Shown: positions 1 through 8,806, numbered from the stretch's first letter. The stretch is 64,000 nucleotides of DNA from Bdellovibrio sp. (GCA_016187935.1 JACPIU010000014.1:1-64000), one strand, 5' to 3'. Translations and numbers: made by a program. Notes: generated from the letters alone by a model not told the origin.

Positions 1-2
1 AT

Positions 3-1325
3 GACGGCCAGCTCACCCAAGTTTTTGATGCGCGAAATCCCGAGACCCGCGAGTACGACGAGAGAAACCGCTTAAAAAAACGGACGTTTGCAAGCGGCAG
101 AATTATTGAAATGACTTTTGATGACTATGATCGAGTTTTAACCGTGACCGATTCTCATGGCCCAGACATTGTGAATGAATATGAAGACGCAGGCAATGTT
201 TCGCGCTTAATCAAACGCACCACCACAAATGGAAATCCTACCGAAGATCGGGTGGAAGAATTTACTCCCGATGAGCGCGACAGAATTGTCGAATATAAAG
301 ACCCAATGGGTCGGGTGACTCGGACGATTTATGATATAGTAGGAGTTGGCTGTAACGTACAAGATAAACCCCGTGAGATTATCGATCCTGCGGGCAGAAG
401 AACAAAAATGTTTTACGACAAGCGAAACCGCCTTACAAAATCCGTTGATCCGCGCGGTGGTGTGACGCTTTTTGATTACAATCTCCGAGGTGAAAAAATC
501 GCCATAACTGATCCTGAAGGAACAAGAACCAAGTTTCGGTTTGATGGCAATAGGCGAATGATCAGGCGCGAACGCCCGACGGTCAGGACAACTAATGGGA
601 AGACGCTCACCCACACCGAAGTCACCAATTATTTTTATAACCAAAACGATCTTTTAACCCGGCAAGAAATTGAACTTCCTCATTACTCAAATGGCACTTC
701 AATGGGGCACTTGGTTCAGGATTTTCAGTATGACGGACATCAGCGCCTAACACGGCGGCGACAATTTAAAGAATCTCCCTTTGGCGATGCTGTGGAACTC
801 TACGAAGATTCGACTTTTGCTTACGAAAACAATCTTGATGCCACGTTAATGGCAACTGCCAACAATGCCGTTATCAATTTAGGATTTGAATATGAGGCGA
901 CCCCTCCATTCGGCATGACCAGCTATTCGACTTCCGCTGCGGAAGTAGGAAATCCACTTAATTTAATTGAAGGTAATTTTATAGTCACTCCGGCCGTCGA
1001 GCATCCAATTGGAGTCGTTGCTAAAGATGGAGATCAACTTCTCTCTCGAAATTATGATCCCGCAGGACGACTCACTGGCGTGAACGCAAGTTTTGCTGGC
1101 CGTAGCTTAAATACAATAATTGGACACGATGGGTTTGGGAGAAAAAATTCAGTGGTTCATTCCAATGGTCTTGAAGGAACGATGAGCTACGACAAACTAA
1201 ATCGTGCCACCAATATTACCTGGATGGAAACAGGGGAAAACCTTTCAACAGCGATCTCCCATGGCCCCCCAGATTGGCAATGTCGCACAAGTTATTGGAA
1301 ATATGTTCAAAAATCGTTCGGCTGA
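3..1325 (+). CDS. RHS/YD-repeat protein, 5' end outside window, 3' end broken
   Basis: The frame is open from the first bases of the window, so the gene starts upstream. The protein is a run of YD-type repeats (motifs such as YDERNRL, YDKRNRL, YDPAGRLTG), typical of RHS core shells that encapsulate a C-terminal toxin. The repeats stop at about 1264. Read in this frame, the last 20 residues do not look like RHS, but shifting by one at the C6 tract (1265-1270) restores RHS-like text (QIGNVAQV) up to a TAG at 1336-1338. The core is therefore frameshifted and truncated and lacks the DPxGL junction and toxin tip. An ATPase gene follows directly, and RHS sequence resumes at 2636 with a diverged copy of residues near 1126-1260. 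It is most likely a decaying RHS core; a programmed frameshift is less likely because the restored frame also stops quickly. Confidence 0.8.
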   Translation, partial: DGQLTQVFDARNPETREYDERNRLKKRTFASGRIIEMTFDDYDRVLTVTDSHGPDIVNEYEDAGNVSRLIKRTTTNGNPTEDRVEEFTPDERDRIVEYKDPMGRVTRTIYDIVGVGCNVQDKPREIIDPAGRRTKMFYDKRNRLTKSVDPRGGVTLFDYNLRGEKIAITDPEGTRTKFRFDGNRRMIRRERPTVRTTNGKTLTHTEVTNYFYNQNDLLTRQEIELPHYSNGTSMGHLVQDFQYDGHQRLTRRRQFKESPFGDAVELYEDSTFAYENNLDATLMATANNAVINLGFEYEATPPFGMTSYSTSAAEVGNPLNLIEGNFIVTPAVEHPIGVVAKDGDQLLSRNYDPAGRLTGVNASFAGRSLNTIIGHDGFGRKNSVVHSNGLEGTMSYDKLNRATNITWMETGENLSTAISHGPPDWQCRTSYWKYVQKSFG

Positions 1326-1446
1326 GTTCCCCAACTAGACTATTCACCCGACTTTTTTAGTGATGAGTTCAGGGAGTACAAAGTTAGATTCAAGCCACTT
1401 TTTAAAATCCGTGGCAGTCCCACTGATTTTCCATTATACTACTGTT

Positions 1447-2595
1447 ATGTATATAAAAAGACGAATCCCTATCCAAATTCACTTACAAGAAAAAAGCATT
1501 CTCCTTTTAGGCCCCCGTCGAACAGGCAAGTCATCACTCATCGAACATGAGGTCAAACCAGACTGCCTAATTAACCTTCTCCATGCCGAAGATTTTCAAA
1601 AGCTATCCTATAATCCCAGTATCTTAAAAGATTATATCAAATCCAAAGATCGGGTGATTGCGATTGATGAAGTACAACGACTCCCCTCACTGATGGATGA
1701 AATTCACTCTCTCATCGAAAAAGACAAACGTCTTCGATTCGTTCTTTCCGGCTCAAGTGTGAAGAATATCAAAAAAACTCATACGTCTCTTATGGCAGGG
1801 CGGGCCCGCCAAATGCTACTTCTGCCCTTTTCCTATATAGAGGTGAAGAATCATCATTTCGACCTCATTAAGTTTTTGGCATACGGAGGTCTCCCACCTG
1901 TCTATCTGTCGAAAAAACCTTGGGAAGAGCTTAAAGATTATACCGGCGAGTACTTGCGAGAAGAAATCATGGCCTCGGCCTTCGTCAGAAAGATTGAAAA
2001 TTATTCTCGCTTTCTAAGTTTTGCGGCAAAAACCAATGGGCAGATTCTAAATTTTGAATCTTTGGCCCGAGACGCTTTCATCCCTGCTCGGACGATTCGT
2101 GATTACTACGATCTCTTGGAAGAAACCATGATCGGATATATTCTCCCGCCCTACAAAAAGAAAACAAATCGCAAGGAAGTGTCCACTAGTAAATTTTACT
2201 TTTTCGATCTTGGGGTCTGTAACTCCATAGTAAAACGCGATGTTCTCCATGAAAAATCCCCTGCATTTGGAGAATTGTTTGAGCACTTCATTTTTTTAGA
2301 ACTCAAAAACTACCAAAAACAAAGTCGAGTTGATTGGGAACTATCATTCTGGCGCACGCACACCGGTTACGAAGTGGATTTCGTTCTTGGTGAAGGACAC
2401 GTTATCATCGAGGTGAAATCTTCCAAAAAGATCAGCTTAGCTGATTTGAAAGGCATAGAAAAGTTTTCTGAGGATCAGAAGGTAAAAAGAAAAATAGTCG
2501 TCTGCCGAGAAGAGAAAGTAAGACAGGTTGATGATGTTGAAATCCTTCCTTGGGAAAAGTTTTTAGAAATGCTATGGGCCGGGGATATTGCATAA
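1447..2595 (+). CDS. AAA_14/DUF4143-type ATPase
   Basis: The 382-aa protein has a Walker A (LLLGPRRTGKSSL) near residue 20 and a Walker B-like VIAIDEVQRLP about 60 residues later. A sensor-like FVLSGSSVK follows, and then a C-terminal half with the DUF4143/PD-(D/E)XK-like signature (GYEVDFVLGEGHVIIEVKSS). This is the AAA_14 plus DUF4143 family, widespread in accessory DNA and of unknown physiological role. I chose the ATG at 1447 (MYIKRR) because family members begin just before the Walker A; an upstream ATG at 1360 in the same frame would add 29 residues unlike the family. The gene sits between two RHS pieces that share the same repeat segment, so it interrupts or was deposited in an RHS gene. 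A paralogue lies at 47346-48512, also next to a truncated gene copy. Confidence 0.85.
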   Translation: MYIKRRIPIQIHLQEKSILLLGPRRTGKSSLIEHEVKPDCLINLLHAEDFQKLSYNPSILKDYIKSKDRVIAIDEVQRLPSLMDEIHSLIEKDKRLRFVLSGSSVKNIKKTHTSLMAGRARQMLLLPFSYIEVKNHHFDLIKFLAYGGLPPVYLSKKPWEELKDYTGEYLREEIMASAFVRKIENYSRFLSFAAKTNGQILNFESLARDAFIPARTIRDYYDLLEETMIGYILPPYKKKTNRKEVSTSKFYFFDLGVCNSIVKRDVLHEKSPAFGELFEHFIFLELKNYQKQSRVDWELSFWRTHTGYEVDFVLGEGHVIIEVKSSKKISLADLKGIEKFSEDQKVKRKIVVCREEKVRQVDDVEILPWEKFLEMLWAGDIA

Positions 2596-2604
2596 GGAAT
2601 TTAC

Positions 2605-4080
2605 ATGCCGATAATTTTAGACAAATGTATCTCTGGATATGACGTCTTTGGACGAAAAAGCACCGTTTCTCATTCCAATGGTCTTGAAGGCATGATGACC
2701 TATGATGAGTTGAACCGAACCACCAACATTACCTGGACGGGAGCAGGGGAGAATTTTTCCGAGGCAATCGCCTACAATTCGCAGACTGGAAACATAGACC
2801 AAATTGAGCGCGAATTTGGAATGTTCAATTACAATCACGACATTACCGATCAGTTGACTGGCATGGCATATACAGGAACCACTCAGCTTCCCAATGAACT
2901 CGTCAATAGGACGATCACGCACGATCATGCAGGCAACCGCGCAACCGACACCGTAAATGGCATTACCAAGACTCATTCCAACGTCATTTTGGAAAACGAC
3001 AAGTTCAAGATTTTATCTGATGAAGATGGACTTGGGAGAATTTGGCAGAAGGTTTACAAACAAGAAAACAAGACGGACATTTTTAATTATCAGACGGATG
3101 GGAAATTGATTCGTTTCCGTCGTTATGAAAATAATCAACTCACCCGAGATGTAAGATATTTTACCGATGCACTTCAGAGACGGGTGGCGAAGAATTTTAA
3201 GATTAACGGACAGGAGTGGACAAATAACTACAATCATCTTTTAAATTTTGATCAGATTTTGACAGCGCGTTCGGGAACGGGAGCCGAAGTGCTTTTCGCC
3301 GATGGTTTTGGTCTTGATGAGCATTTTGGAAAAATAGAAGCGAATGGGCCACTCGCTTTTGTTACAGATCACCTCGGAACCGTCGTTAACGAGCTGGCCA
3401 CGAGTGAGAAGAAGACTTTAAGTCCAACTGGGGAATTACTTGGCACTGCCCCTACACTGAGTCCATCGCTCCAACCCGTCATTTATGCATTTACAGGAGC
3501 TGAATACGCTGCCGAGAGAAATCAGAGTACGAATGGAGTACGTGAGTACGACCTTGATTTTGGAATTTGGTCTACGTTTGACCGGGCATGGCCGGTAGAC
3601 CATTCAAATGGCGTAGTGTATGGACAAAACTCGCCACTCAGATTTATTGATCCTTCAGGACTGGCATCTCCTGCTACTGATGAAATGACAAGTCCAGGAA
3701 ATACGTATGCAACGGCAAGTGATGCAGCCTACTCATTTCTTTCTATCGTTAATCCTTTTTCGAAAGCAGAAAATAGAGAGATCGGGGGATTGGTTATATA
3801 TGATCAATCTTCTGGAGGATATGGCGTCAGGAATATAACAATAGGGACAGAGCAATCAGTGGGGATTCCTCTACAAGTTAGTGCCGGCGAGATACGAAGT
3901 TCTTTCGCACATACTCATGCAGGTAACGACGCGAGATTTTTCGGAGAAATATTTTCTGAAGACGATGTTTCAACTGCAAATAGGTACGATCTTAAATCAT
4001 TTTTGATGACACCCAGTGACGTTTTTAACGAATATTCACCACACGGTGGATTCATTCCTCAATTTTGTCCGCAAAGATAG
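2605..4080 (+). CDS. Orphan RHS C-terminal cassette with JAMM/DUF4329-like toxin tip
   Basis: The 491-aa product starts 9 nt after the ATPase stop. Its first dozen residues are not RHS; YD-repeat homology begins at GYDVFGRK and matches, with divergence, the end of the upstream RHS. The core runs to the classic junction (FIDPSGLA, D at about residue 349). After that comes a variable tip of about 140 residues. The tip contains E392, H436-T-H438, S451 and D454, the arrangement of a JAMM/MPN metalloprotease (E...HxH...SxxD), and it resembles DUF4329 domains found at RHS tips. I infer a polymorphic toxin of peptidase type. The short core segment and downstream immunity candidate fit an orphan rhs-CT module rather than a full RHS gene. 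Family assignment of the tip is from motif memory only. Confidence 0.75.
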   Translation: MPIILDKCISGYDVFGRKSTVSHSNGLEGMMTYDELNRTTNITWTGAGENFSEAIAYNSQTGNIDQIEREFGMFNYNHDITDQLTGMAYTGTTQLPNELVNRTITHDHAGNRATDTVNGITKTHSNVILENDKFKILSDEDGLGRIWQKVYKQENKTDIFNYQTDGKLIRFRRYENNQLTRDVRYFTDALQRRVAKNFKINGQEWTNNYNHLLNFDQILTARSGTGAEVLFADGFGLDEHFGKIEANGPLAFVTDHLGTVVNELATSEKKTLSPTGELLGTAPTLSPSLQPVIYAFTGAEYAAERNQSTNGVREYDLDFGIWSTFDRAWPVDHSNGVVYGQNSPLRFIDPSGLASPATDEMTSPGNTYATASDAAYSFLSIVNPFSKAENREIGGLVIYDQSSGGYGVRNITIGTEQSVGIPLQVSAGEIRSSFAHTHAGNDARFFGEIFSEDDVSTANRYDLKSFLMTPSDVFNEYSPHGGFIPQFCPQR

Positions 4081-4090
4081 AGAGACATTC

Positions 4091-4405
4091 ATGAAAATAA
4101 AGTTAGCAATCGCAATGACCATTGCTGTATTGATTGTATTATCAGCCCTCTTTTATTTTAATTTATTACCGTTTGGTCCAATCATTTTTGATAGGCAGGC
4201 AATTTTAATTGCTCAAATGGTTTTTACAAAAGACTTAGGATTGCGGGATGAACGCTATGAGTACAAGGTAATCAGAGCGGATAATTATGTAGAAGTAAAA
4301 AGGACCTTGGTTTGCCCACCTGAATATGCATGTATGGGAGGAGGGGCGAAAATTAACATAAATAAATATACAGGCATTTTAGTTGATGTCCAGTATACGA
4401 AGTAG
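4091..4405 (+). CDS. Membrane-anchored candidate immunity protein (NTF2-like)
   Basis: The protein has 104 aa and starts 10 nt after the RHS toxin stop. Residues about 5-27 form one hydrophobic segment (signal anchor). The rest is small and soluble, ending in GGGAKININKYTGILVD, which resembles the end of NTF2-fold immunity proteins (GGGP..IDKKTG). Its position directly behind a polymorphic toxin tip is the usual place for an immunity gene. The N-terminal anchor implies that it acts in the periplasm or at the membrane. The ATG at 4091 was chosen because an earlier in-frame ATG at 4016 lies inside the toxin gene and would prepend sequence ahead of the membrane segment. Immunity function is inferred from context. 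Confidence 0.6.
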   Translation: MKIKLAIAMTIAVLIVLSALFYFNLLPFGPIIFDRQAILIAQMVFTKDLGLRDERYEYKVIRADNYVEVKRTLVCPPEYACMGGGAKININKYTGILVDVQYTK

Positions 4406-4797
4406 ATTGCCGAATTTCTTCAATAGGGAGAGCCATTTTTCGGATCGCATGGCAGCCGACGGCAGATCGTTGTCTTTTTAGCTGCATAAAACCTGAATTT
4501 TAGTCCCAGAAGCTATAAATTCCACGACGTGACGGTCAACTCCCATCAAAATTGGCCCTGTTTCTGGGCATCTGTGTCCGTTTTGTGTCCAAAAATTTGC
4601 AAAAATTTGGAAAAATCCAGCCAAAACCCCATGGAACTTTCAGGCCACAAACTGGATGGGCGCACAATTTTTCCGGCCGTTGGACGTATGTTACTCTTCA
4701 CCGTGTTTTCACTTGGCGACACTAATATAATCAAATAGTTACAAATAAATAGAATCATTAAGTTGACCAATTGTCGCATATAGTGTACACTAAACCA
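4406..4797. other. Non-coding stretch upstream of the HigB/HigA module
   Basis: No convincing gene is visible. It holds the left copy of an 18-bp direct repeat (4572-4589) followed by an A/T-rich block of the form AAAATTTGnAAAAATTTG. The right copy lies just after the antitoxin gene. Confidence 0.5.
4572..4589 (+). repeat. Left direct repeat bounding the HigB/HigA module
   Basis: The sequence ctgtgtccgttttgtgtc occurs here and again, identical, at 5450-5467. Both copies are followed by a similar A/T-rich tail, so the similarity extends to roughly 45 bp. The two copies enclose the toxin-antitoxin genes. Confidence 0.8.
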
Positions 4798-5133
4798 ATG
4801 GAGATTAAAGGAAGAACTGCTAGATTCTATCGGACGGAAGGTGAGAAGGAACCAGCAAGAGAGTGGCTTGATTCTCTTAAAGATAAGGTTGGACAAGCAA
4901 AAATTTTTACCCGAATAAGGAGGGCCGAAACGGGAAATTTTGGTGACCACAAAGTGGTCGGTGAAGGAGTCAGTGAATTAAGGATAACTCATGGCCCAGG
5001 CTACAGAATTTATTACGGTGTGGATGACAACGATAATTTAATTATTCTGTTAGTCGCAGGTGATAAGTCTACCCAAGAAAAAGACATAGAGAATTCCAAG
5101 TTATATTGGAAGGATTATAAGAAACGGAGATAA
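4798..5133 (+). CDS. RelE/HigB-type toxin (Gp49-like addiction module killer)
   Basis: The protein has 111 aa and matches the phage Gp49-like/HigB subgroup of RelE-fold toxins, mRNA interferases or growth inhibitors. Visible signatures are REWLDSLKD near residue 20, a basic IFTRIRRAETGNFGDHK segment, and the core strands ELRITHGPGYRIYYG and LIILLVAGDKSTQEKDI. The ATG at 4798 was preferred to 4771 because family members start a few residues before the first strand (RTARFYRT). The antitoxin follows after 2 nt, in toxin-first order as in higBA. No strong ribosome site is seen. The pair is flanked by direct repeats and sits between RHS fragments. Confidence 0.85.
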   Translation: MEIKGRTARFYRTEGEKEPAREWLDSLKDKVGQAKIFTRIRRAETGNFGDHKVVGEGVSELRITHGPGYRIYYGVDDNDNLIILLVAGDKSTQEKDIENSKLYWKDYKKRR

Positions 5134-5135
5134 AT

Positions 5136-5438
5136 ATGAGCAAAGGAACATCATTTAATGACTACCTGATGGAAAAGCTAAAAGACCCTGAGCTTGCTTG
5201 CCATTTTATTTCAGAGGCCATTGAGCAAAACGATTCTGACTATCTCAAGGTGGCACTTGGAGATATTGTTAAGGCCTATGGTGTCGGTTACATTGCAGAA
5301 CAAACAGGGATAAACCGTCAGACGATTTATAAAATGCTATCTGAAAATGGAAATCCAACCCACAAAAATTTGGTCGCCATCCTCGATGCTCTTGGGTTGG
5401 AGCTGACGGTAAGACCGAAAAAAACAATCGCGTCGTAA
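5136..5438 (+). CDS. HigA-like addiction module antidote (Xre-type HTH)
   Basis: The 100-aa protein begins with SFNDYLMEKLKDPELA and continues with AIEQNDSDYLKVALGDIVKAYG. A helix-turn-helix follows (YIAEQTGINRQTIYKMLS), then KNLVAILDALGLELTV. This order is that of the 'probable addiction module antidote' family paired with Gp49-like toxins. It should bind and neutralise the toxin encoded just upstream and repress the shared promoter. A GGAG ribosome site overlaps the end of the toxin gene, supporting the ATG at 5136. Confidence 0.9.
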   Translation: MSKGTSFNDYLMEKLKDPELACHFISEAIEQNDSDYLKVALGDIVKAYGVGYIAEQTGINRQTIYKMLSENGNPTHKNLVAILDALGLELTVRPKKTIAS

Positions 5439-5449
5439 ACAAAACATGA

Positions 5450-5467
5450 CTGTGTCCGTTTTGTGTC
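5450..5467 (+). repeat. Right direct repeat bounding the HigB/HigA module
   Basis: Identical to 4572-4589 and again followed by an A/T-rich tail. It begins 11 nt after the antitoxin stop. Confidence 0.8.
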
Positions 5468-5583
5468 TTAAAATTTGAAAAAATTTGTAAAACCGCAGGA
5501 AGGCGGCTTGGCACTGAAATTAAAAGAAAAAACACAAGCACTGAACATTGAAAAGTATGTAGTGTCTCAGCTTTTCAAAAACG

Positions 5584-5747
5584 CCTGTACCACTCTTACC
5601 TGGACGGGAGCAGGGGAGAATTTTTCCGAGGCGATTTCCTACGGAACCGAGACCGGCAATATTGACCAGATCACCAGAGAGTTTGGAAATTTTACATATC
5701 AGCATGATGAGACTGACCAGCTCACCGGCCAGGAGTTTACCTGGTAG
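5584..5747 (+). pseudogene. RHS core fragment
   Basis: The frame encodes TWTGAGENFSEAISYG and then TGNIDQI, an RHS repeat nearly identical to residues of the orphan cassette at about 2731-2860, including a shared run of about 35 identical bases. It breaks off at a TAG after TDQLTG. There is no start region, junction or toxin tip. It is a leftover of another RHS copy or orphan cassette. Confidence 0.75.
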
Positions 5748-5974
5748 GAAAAATACAACTAGAAAACCCTCGATTTTCCAATGATGAAAAAATGGGAAGA
5801 AATTATTGCGCCCTTGCAACCTGTTGTAGCGTACAAAATTATAATCGTATAAATTCCCAAATTATTCATCGCATGTTTTCGTGATTTTTTGACATGATTC
5901 CCACTTTATGATCATAAGAAAAAAAATCCCGGCCATTTTATCATTGTACAATTTGCCAAATATACGTCGTTTTA
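5748..5974. other. A/T-rich spacer between two RHS scraps
   Basis: I see no gene. The RHS homology on its two sides overlaps at the same motif (HDxTDQLT), so the spacer separates two different RHS copies rather than being a simple insertion into one. Confidence 0.5.
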
Positions 5975-6105
5975 TAGTCATGACCAGACCGATCAGCTTA
6001 CCTCGGTTGCCTATACGGGCACCACGACCTTGCCGGATGAACTTGTGAACCGAAATTTTGTCTATGATTTTACGGGCAACAGAAAGACCGACACTGCCAA
6101 TGGCG
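5975..6105 (+). pseudogene. RHS core fragment abutting the dikinase gene
   Basis: Reads HDQTDQLTSVAYTGTTTLP and then ELVNRNFVYDFTGNRKTDT, matching the orphan cassette at about 2836-2955. Homology ends at TANG, a few bases before the stop codon (6110-6112, opposite strand) of the dikinase-like gene. The junction marks a rearrangement end-point beside the lipid locus. Confidence 0.75.
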
Positions 6106-6109
6106 ATCT

Positions 6110-8797
6110 TCAGTCGAGAATCTCGATTAACCCCGATTCACCATTCAAGCGTACTTTCATTCCGCTTTTGAGCTTTTTGGTAAGCCCGATCACGCTGACA
6201 ACAGTTGGCAGTCCCATTTCTCTCGCCACAATGGCCGAGTGGGAGAGTAGTCCGCCGCGCTCAACTAACAGTCCGCTGATACTAGGATAGAGGGGAATCC
6301 AACCCGGGTCAGTGCGCATGGTGACCAGGATTTCTCCGTTCAACGTCAAATCATCTTCGGGGCCCATAATGACTTTCACCGTTCCTTCGATAATCCCCGG
6401 GCAACATCCCAGCCCTTTTAACTGGTTGGGAAGAAGGTTGGTTTCAGGAGCGGAGGAGTGCTCATCATTGAGGGGTTCATGCTTATTTTGCCAGTAAGGC
6501 ATACCCCGGGTTACTAAGCGGGTGAGTGGTTCAGTATTATTATAATTTTGATATTCTTTTTTCCTGATATCGATCAAGGCCTTTAAATTTTGGGTGTGCA
6601 AATGGCCTTCCAAGGCACCTTTTAATTCTTCCAAAGAAAGATAAAAAATATCCTCCCGGGCATTGATAATATTTCGTGCCGTAAAGTCGGCGCCTATCCC
6701 AAAAAACATCGATCGAACGATGCCATAGACGCGCGTTCGACAGAAACGGGTATTCTCCCGATTGCGGACCGCCTTACGGGCATGATGTAATGACCAGCGA
6801 TAGAACATTTTTTTTACCGGGGACAAATTCTGATCGAGAAGGGCTTCGGCCTTTTCGCGAATTTCTTTTTCACGTTCTTCAAAATTGTTCAAGTTTATTT
6901 TGCCGGCACTTAAAAGATTTTTTAAGAAGACAAAAAGCAGCGAAGGATCTTGATGGAGGTCTTTCTGTTCAAGTTTCATTTCCGACATACAACGAAAGCC
7001 GTATTTATCAATGTATTCCAGCAATTTTTTGTACAGGTCTTGGTAGGGAGAAACGCGCAAGGCCTCAAAAAGCTGATTGTTGGGAGTGCTCAAAATTAAT
7101 TCCTGCAATGCTGGAATTTGCGAGATCATGCCAGCTAAGCGAATTAGATTCCTGGTGGGTTCTGCGGATTCCAAATTTCCATTACCGGCCAAGAGATCAT
7201 TATGGAAACTATCGCCCAGGTGTGAGAGCCACTTTTTGGTAAGGGACTTGAAAATTCCAAAATGTACCATGCATAGATAATCATTGATAATGGGAGCATG
7301 CCAGCGCCACAACATTTTTTCTTCCAAAGCTTGATAGTCTTGGTAGATTTCATGTGAGGGCATGCGAGAGTAATCGTGCTTACGAAATTGATTGTAAATG
7401 GAATGAAAGTAGCTCAGAAAATCATCCACCACGGTTTGAATGGTAAAGTGGTAGTACAGAAACTTAGCGCCGGTTAAAAACTTGCGAAAAGAGGCCCATG
7501 GCCCTCGATCAAATTCGGGGGGACGTATGCGTTCGGCAATTTCATTTTGCAGGGACTCATTCGTTCCCATCATGGTTTCCATGAATTGCCTATTGTACTT
7601 ATAGCCAGGCAGGATACTGGTTAGCTTGTACCAGTTTAAAAGGTTATAAAAAACGCGACCGTAAAACATCCCCAGCATGTTTTTCAAAAAGAAATTCATG
7701 CTCTTGATATTTTTCGTCGGCACCATGAGAACTTCGCAAAATTGCACATAAACCTGGTGATAGACATAGCGGGCAAAATCGAAAGTGAGGGGGAGGGTCA
7801 AACCGCCATAAGATTCAACGATATTGGAGTTGTCCCATACGAAGAGATGGCCCTTGAAGTTGGGAATAGCTGTGGTAATCGGTCTGGACTGAAGCAGATA
7901 GAGTTGTCCGTTTTCAAAACACCATTCCACATCCTGGGGATGGTGGTAAAAATTCTCGATTTGATTGGCAATTCTCGTCAGGTCTTGTAATTCATGAGGA
8001 GTGAGGGAAGAGGAGTTAACTTTGTCCGGCGATACCGGCACGGTTTTTAGACCGCCGAGTTCCAAATCACAAATGACCATGTCACGTTTTTCCACGATAT
8101 TCTGGCCTTTGACTTGGGAAGTATTCTTGTCGATAAAAAAGGCATCGGCATCGAGCTGCCCGGAGACTAAGCCTTCACCCACACCATAGACTGAATTGAT
8201 GATAATAGTCCCACCATCTTTAGTGGTTGGGTCCCCGGTAAAAAGCACTCCCGCCTTTTCCGCCGCGATCATTTGTTGAATGACGACGGCCACTTGAATA
8301 TTAGTCAGTGGAAGATGATTTTGATGACGATAAAAAAGGCAGCGCTCAGAATAAGCGGAGGCCCAGCATTTTTTTATGGATAAAAACAGCTCTGCTTCAC
8401 TTTTAATATAAAGAAAGCTCGAAAGTTGGCCGGCAAAAGAATGGGCGGCAGAATCTTCGTCAAGGGCAGAACTCCGCACCGCGACCGTGGTAAGGCCGTG
8501 GTCTTTGAAATTTTGCAAAACAATTTGTTTACTCACATGTGACAAAGGTTTAGAAATTATTAATTCCTCTATGGCAAGACTTGCCCTCTTAAAATCTTGC
8601 TGGCACTGTTCCACTAGATTGTTGATTTCATCACCAATCTCATTTTCCTTTTTGAAGGCCTCAAGAAAGGTTGGTCCTAAGGCAAACCATGCGGGAACAC
8701 GACATCCTTGATTGGAAAGTAAATAGAGATTAAAACCTTTTCCCCCGGCCTCGGCCTTGGCGAAATTTTGCAGCGAGCTTTTAGTTACAGGTAACAT
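6110..8797 (-). CDS. PEP-synthase/rifampin-phosphotransferase-like dikinase
   Basis: The 895-aa protein has the three-part layout of Rph-like enzymes. An N-terminal ATP-grasp half contains AEAGGKGFNLYLLSNQG, VAVRSSALDEDSA and VLFTGDPTTKDGG. A long central linker follows. The C-terminal swivelling phosphohistidine domain carries GGLLSHSAIVAREMGLPTVV, with His about 853. It ends there and lacks the PEP/pyruvate TIM barrel of true PEP synthase, so it probably transfers the ATP beta-phosphate to another small acceptor. It is the last gene of the leftward arm, 9 nt after the UbiA-like gene. In this setting the acceptor could be a lipid intermediate, but that is inference. The 3' end abuts an RHS scrap. 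Confidence 0.85.
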   Translation of the reverse strand: MLPVTKSSLQNFAKAEAGGKGFNLYLLSNQGCRVPAWFALGPTFLEAFKKENEIGDEINNLVEQCQQDFKRASLAIEELIISKPLSHVSKQIVLQNFKDHGLTTVAVRSSALDEDSAAHSFAGQLSSFLYIKSEAELFLSIKKCWASAYSERCLFYRHQNHLPLTNIQVAVVIQQMIAAEKAGVLFTGDPTTKDGGTIIINSVYGVGEGLVSGQLDADAFFIDKNTSQVKGQNIVEKRDMVICDLELGGLKTVPVSPDKVNSSSLTPHELQDLTRIANQIENFYHHPQDVEWCFENGQLYLLQSRPITTAIPNFKGHLFVWDNSNIVESYGGLTLPLTFDFARYVYHQVYVQFCEVLMVPTKNIKSMNFFLKNMLGMFYGRVFYNLLNWYKLTSILPGYKYNRQFMETMMGTNESLQNEIAERIRPPEFDRGPWASFRKFLTGAKFLYYHFTIQTVVDDFLSYFHSIYNQFRKHDYSRMPSHEIYQDYQALEEKMLWRWHAPIINDYLCMVHFGIFKSLTKKWLSHLGDSFHNDLLAGNGNLESAEPTRNLIRLAGMISQIPALQELILSTPNNQLFEALRVSPYQDLYKKLLEYIDKYGFRCMSEMKLEQKDLHQDPSLLFVFLKNLLSAGKINLNNFEEREKEIREKAEALLDQNLSPVKKMFYRWSLHHARKAVRNRENTRFCRTRVYGIVRSMFFGIGADFTARNIINAREDIFYLSLEELKGALEGHLHTQNLKALIDIRKKEYQNYNNTEPLTRLVTRGMPYWQNKHEPLNDEHSSAPETNLLPNQLKGLGCCPGIIEGTVKVIMGPEDDLTLNGEILVTMRTDPGWIPLYPSISGLLVERGGLLSHSAIVAREMGLPTVVSVIGLTKKLKSGMKVRLNGESGLIEILD

Positions 8798-8806
8798 TTC
8801 AATACC

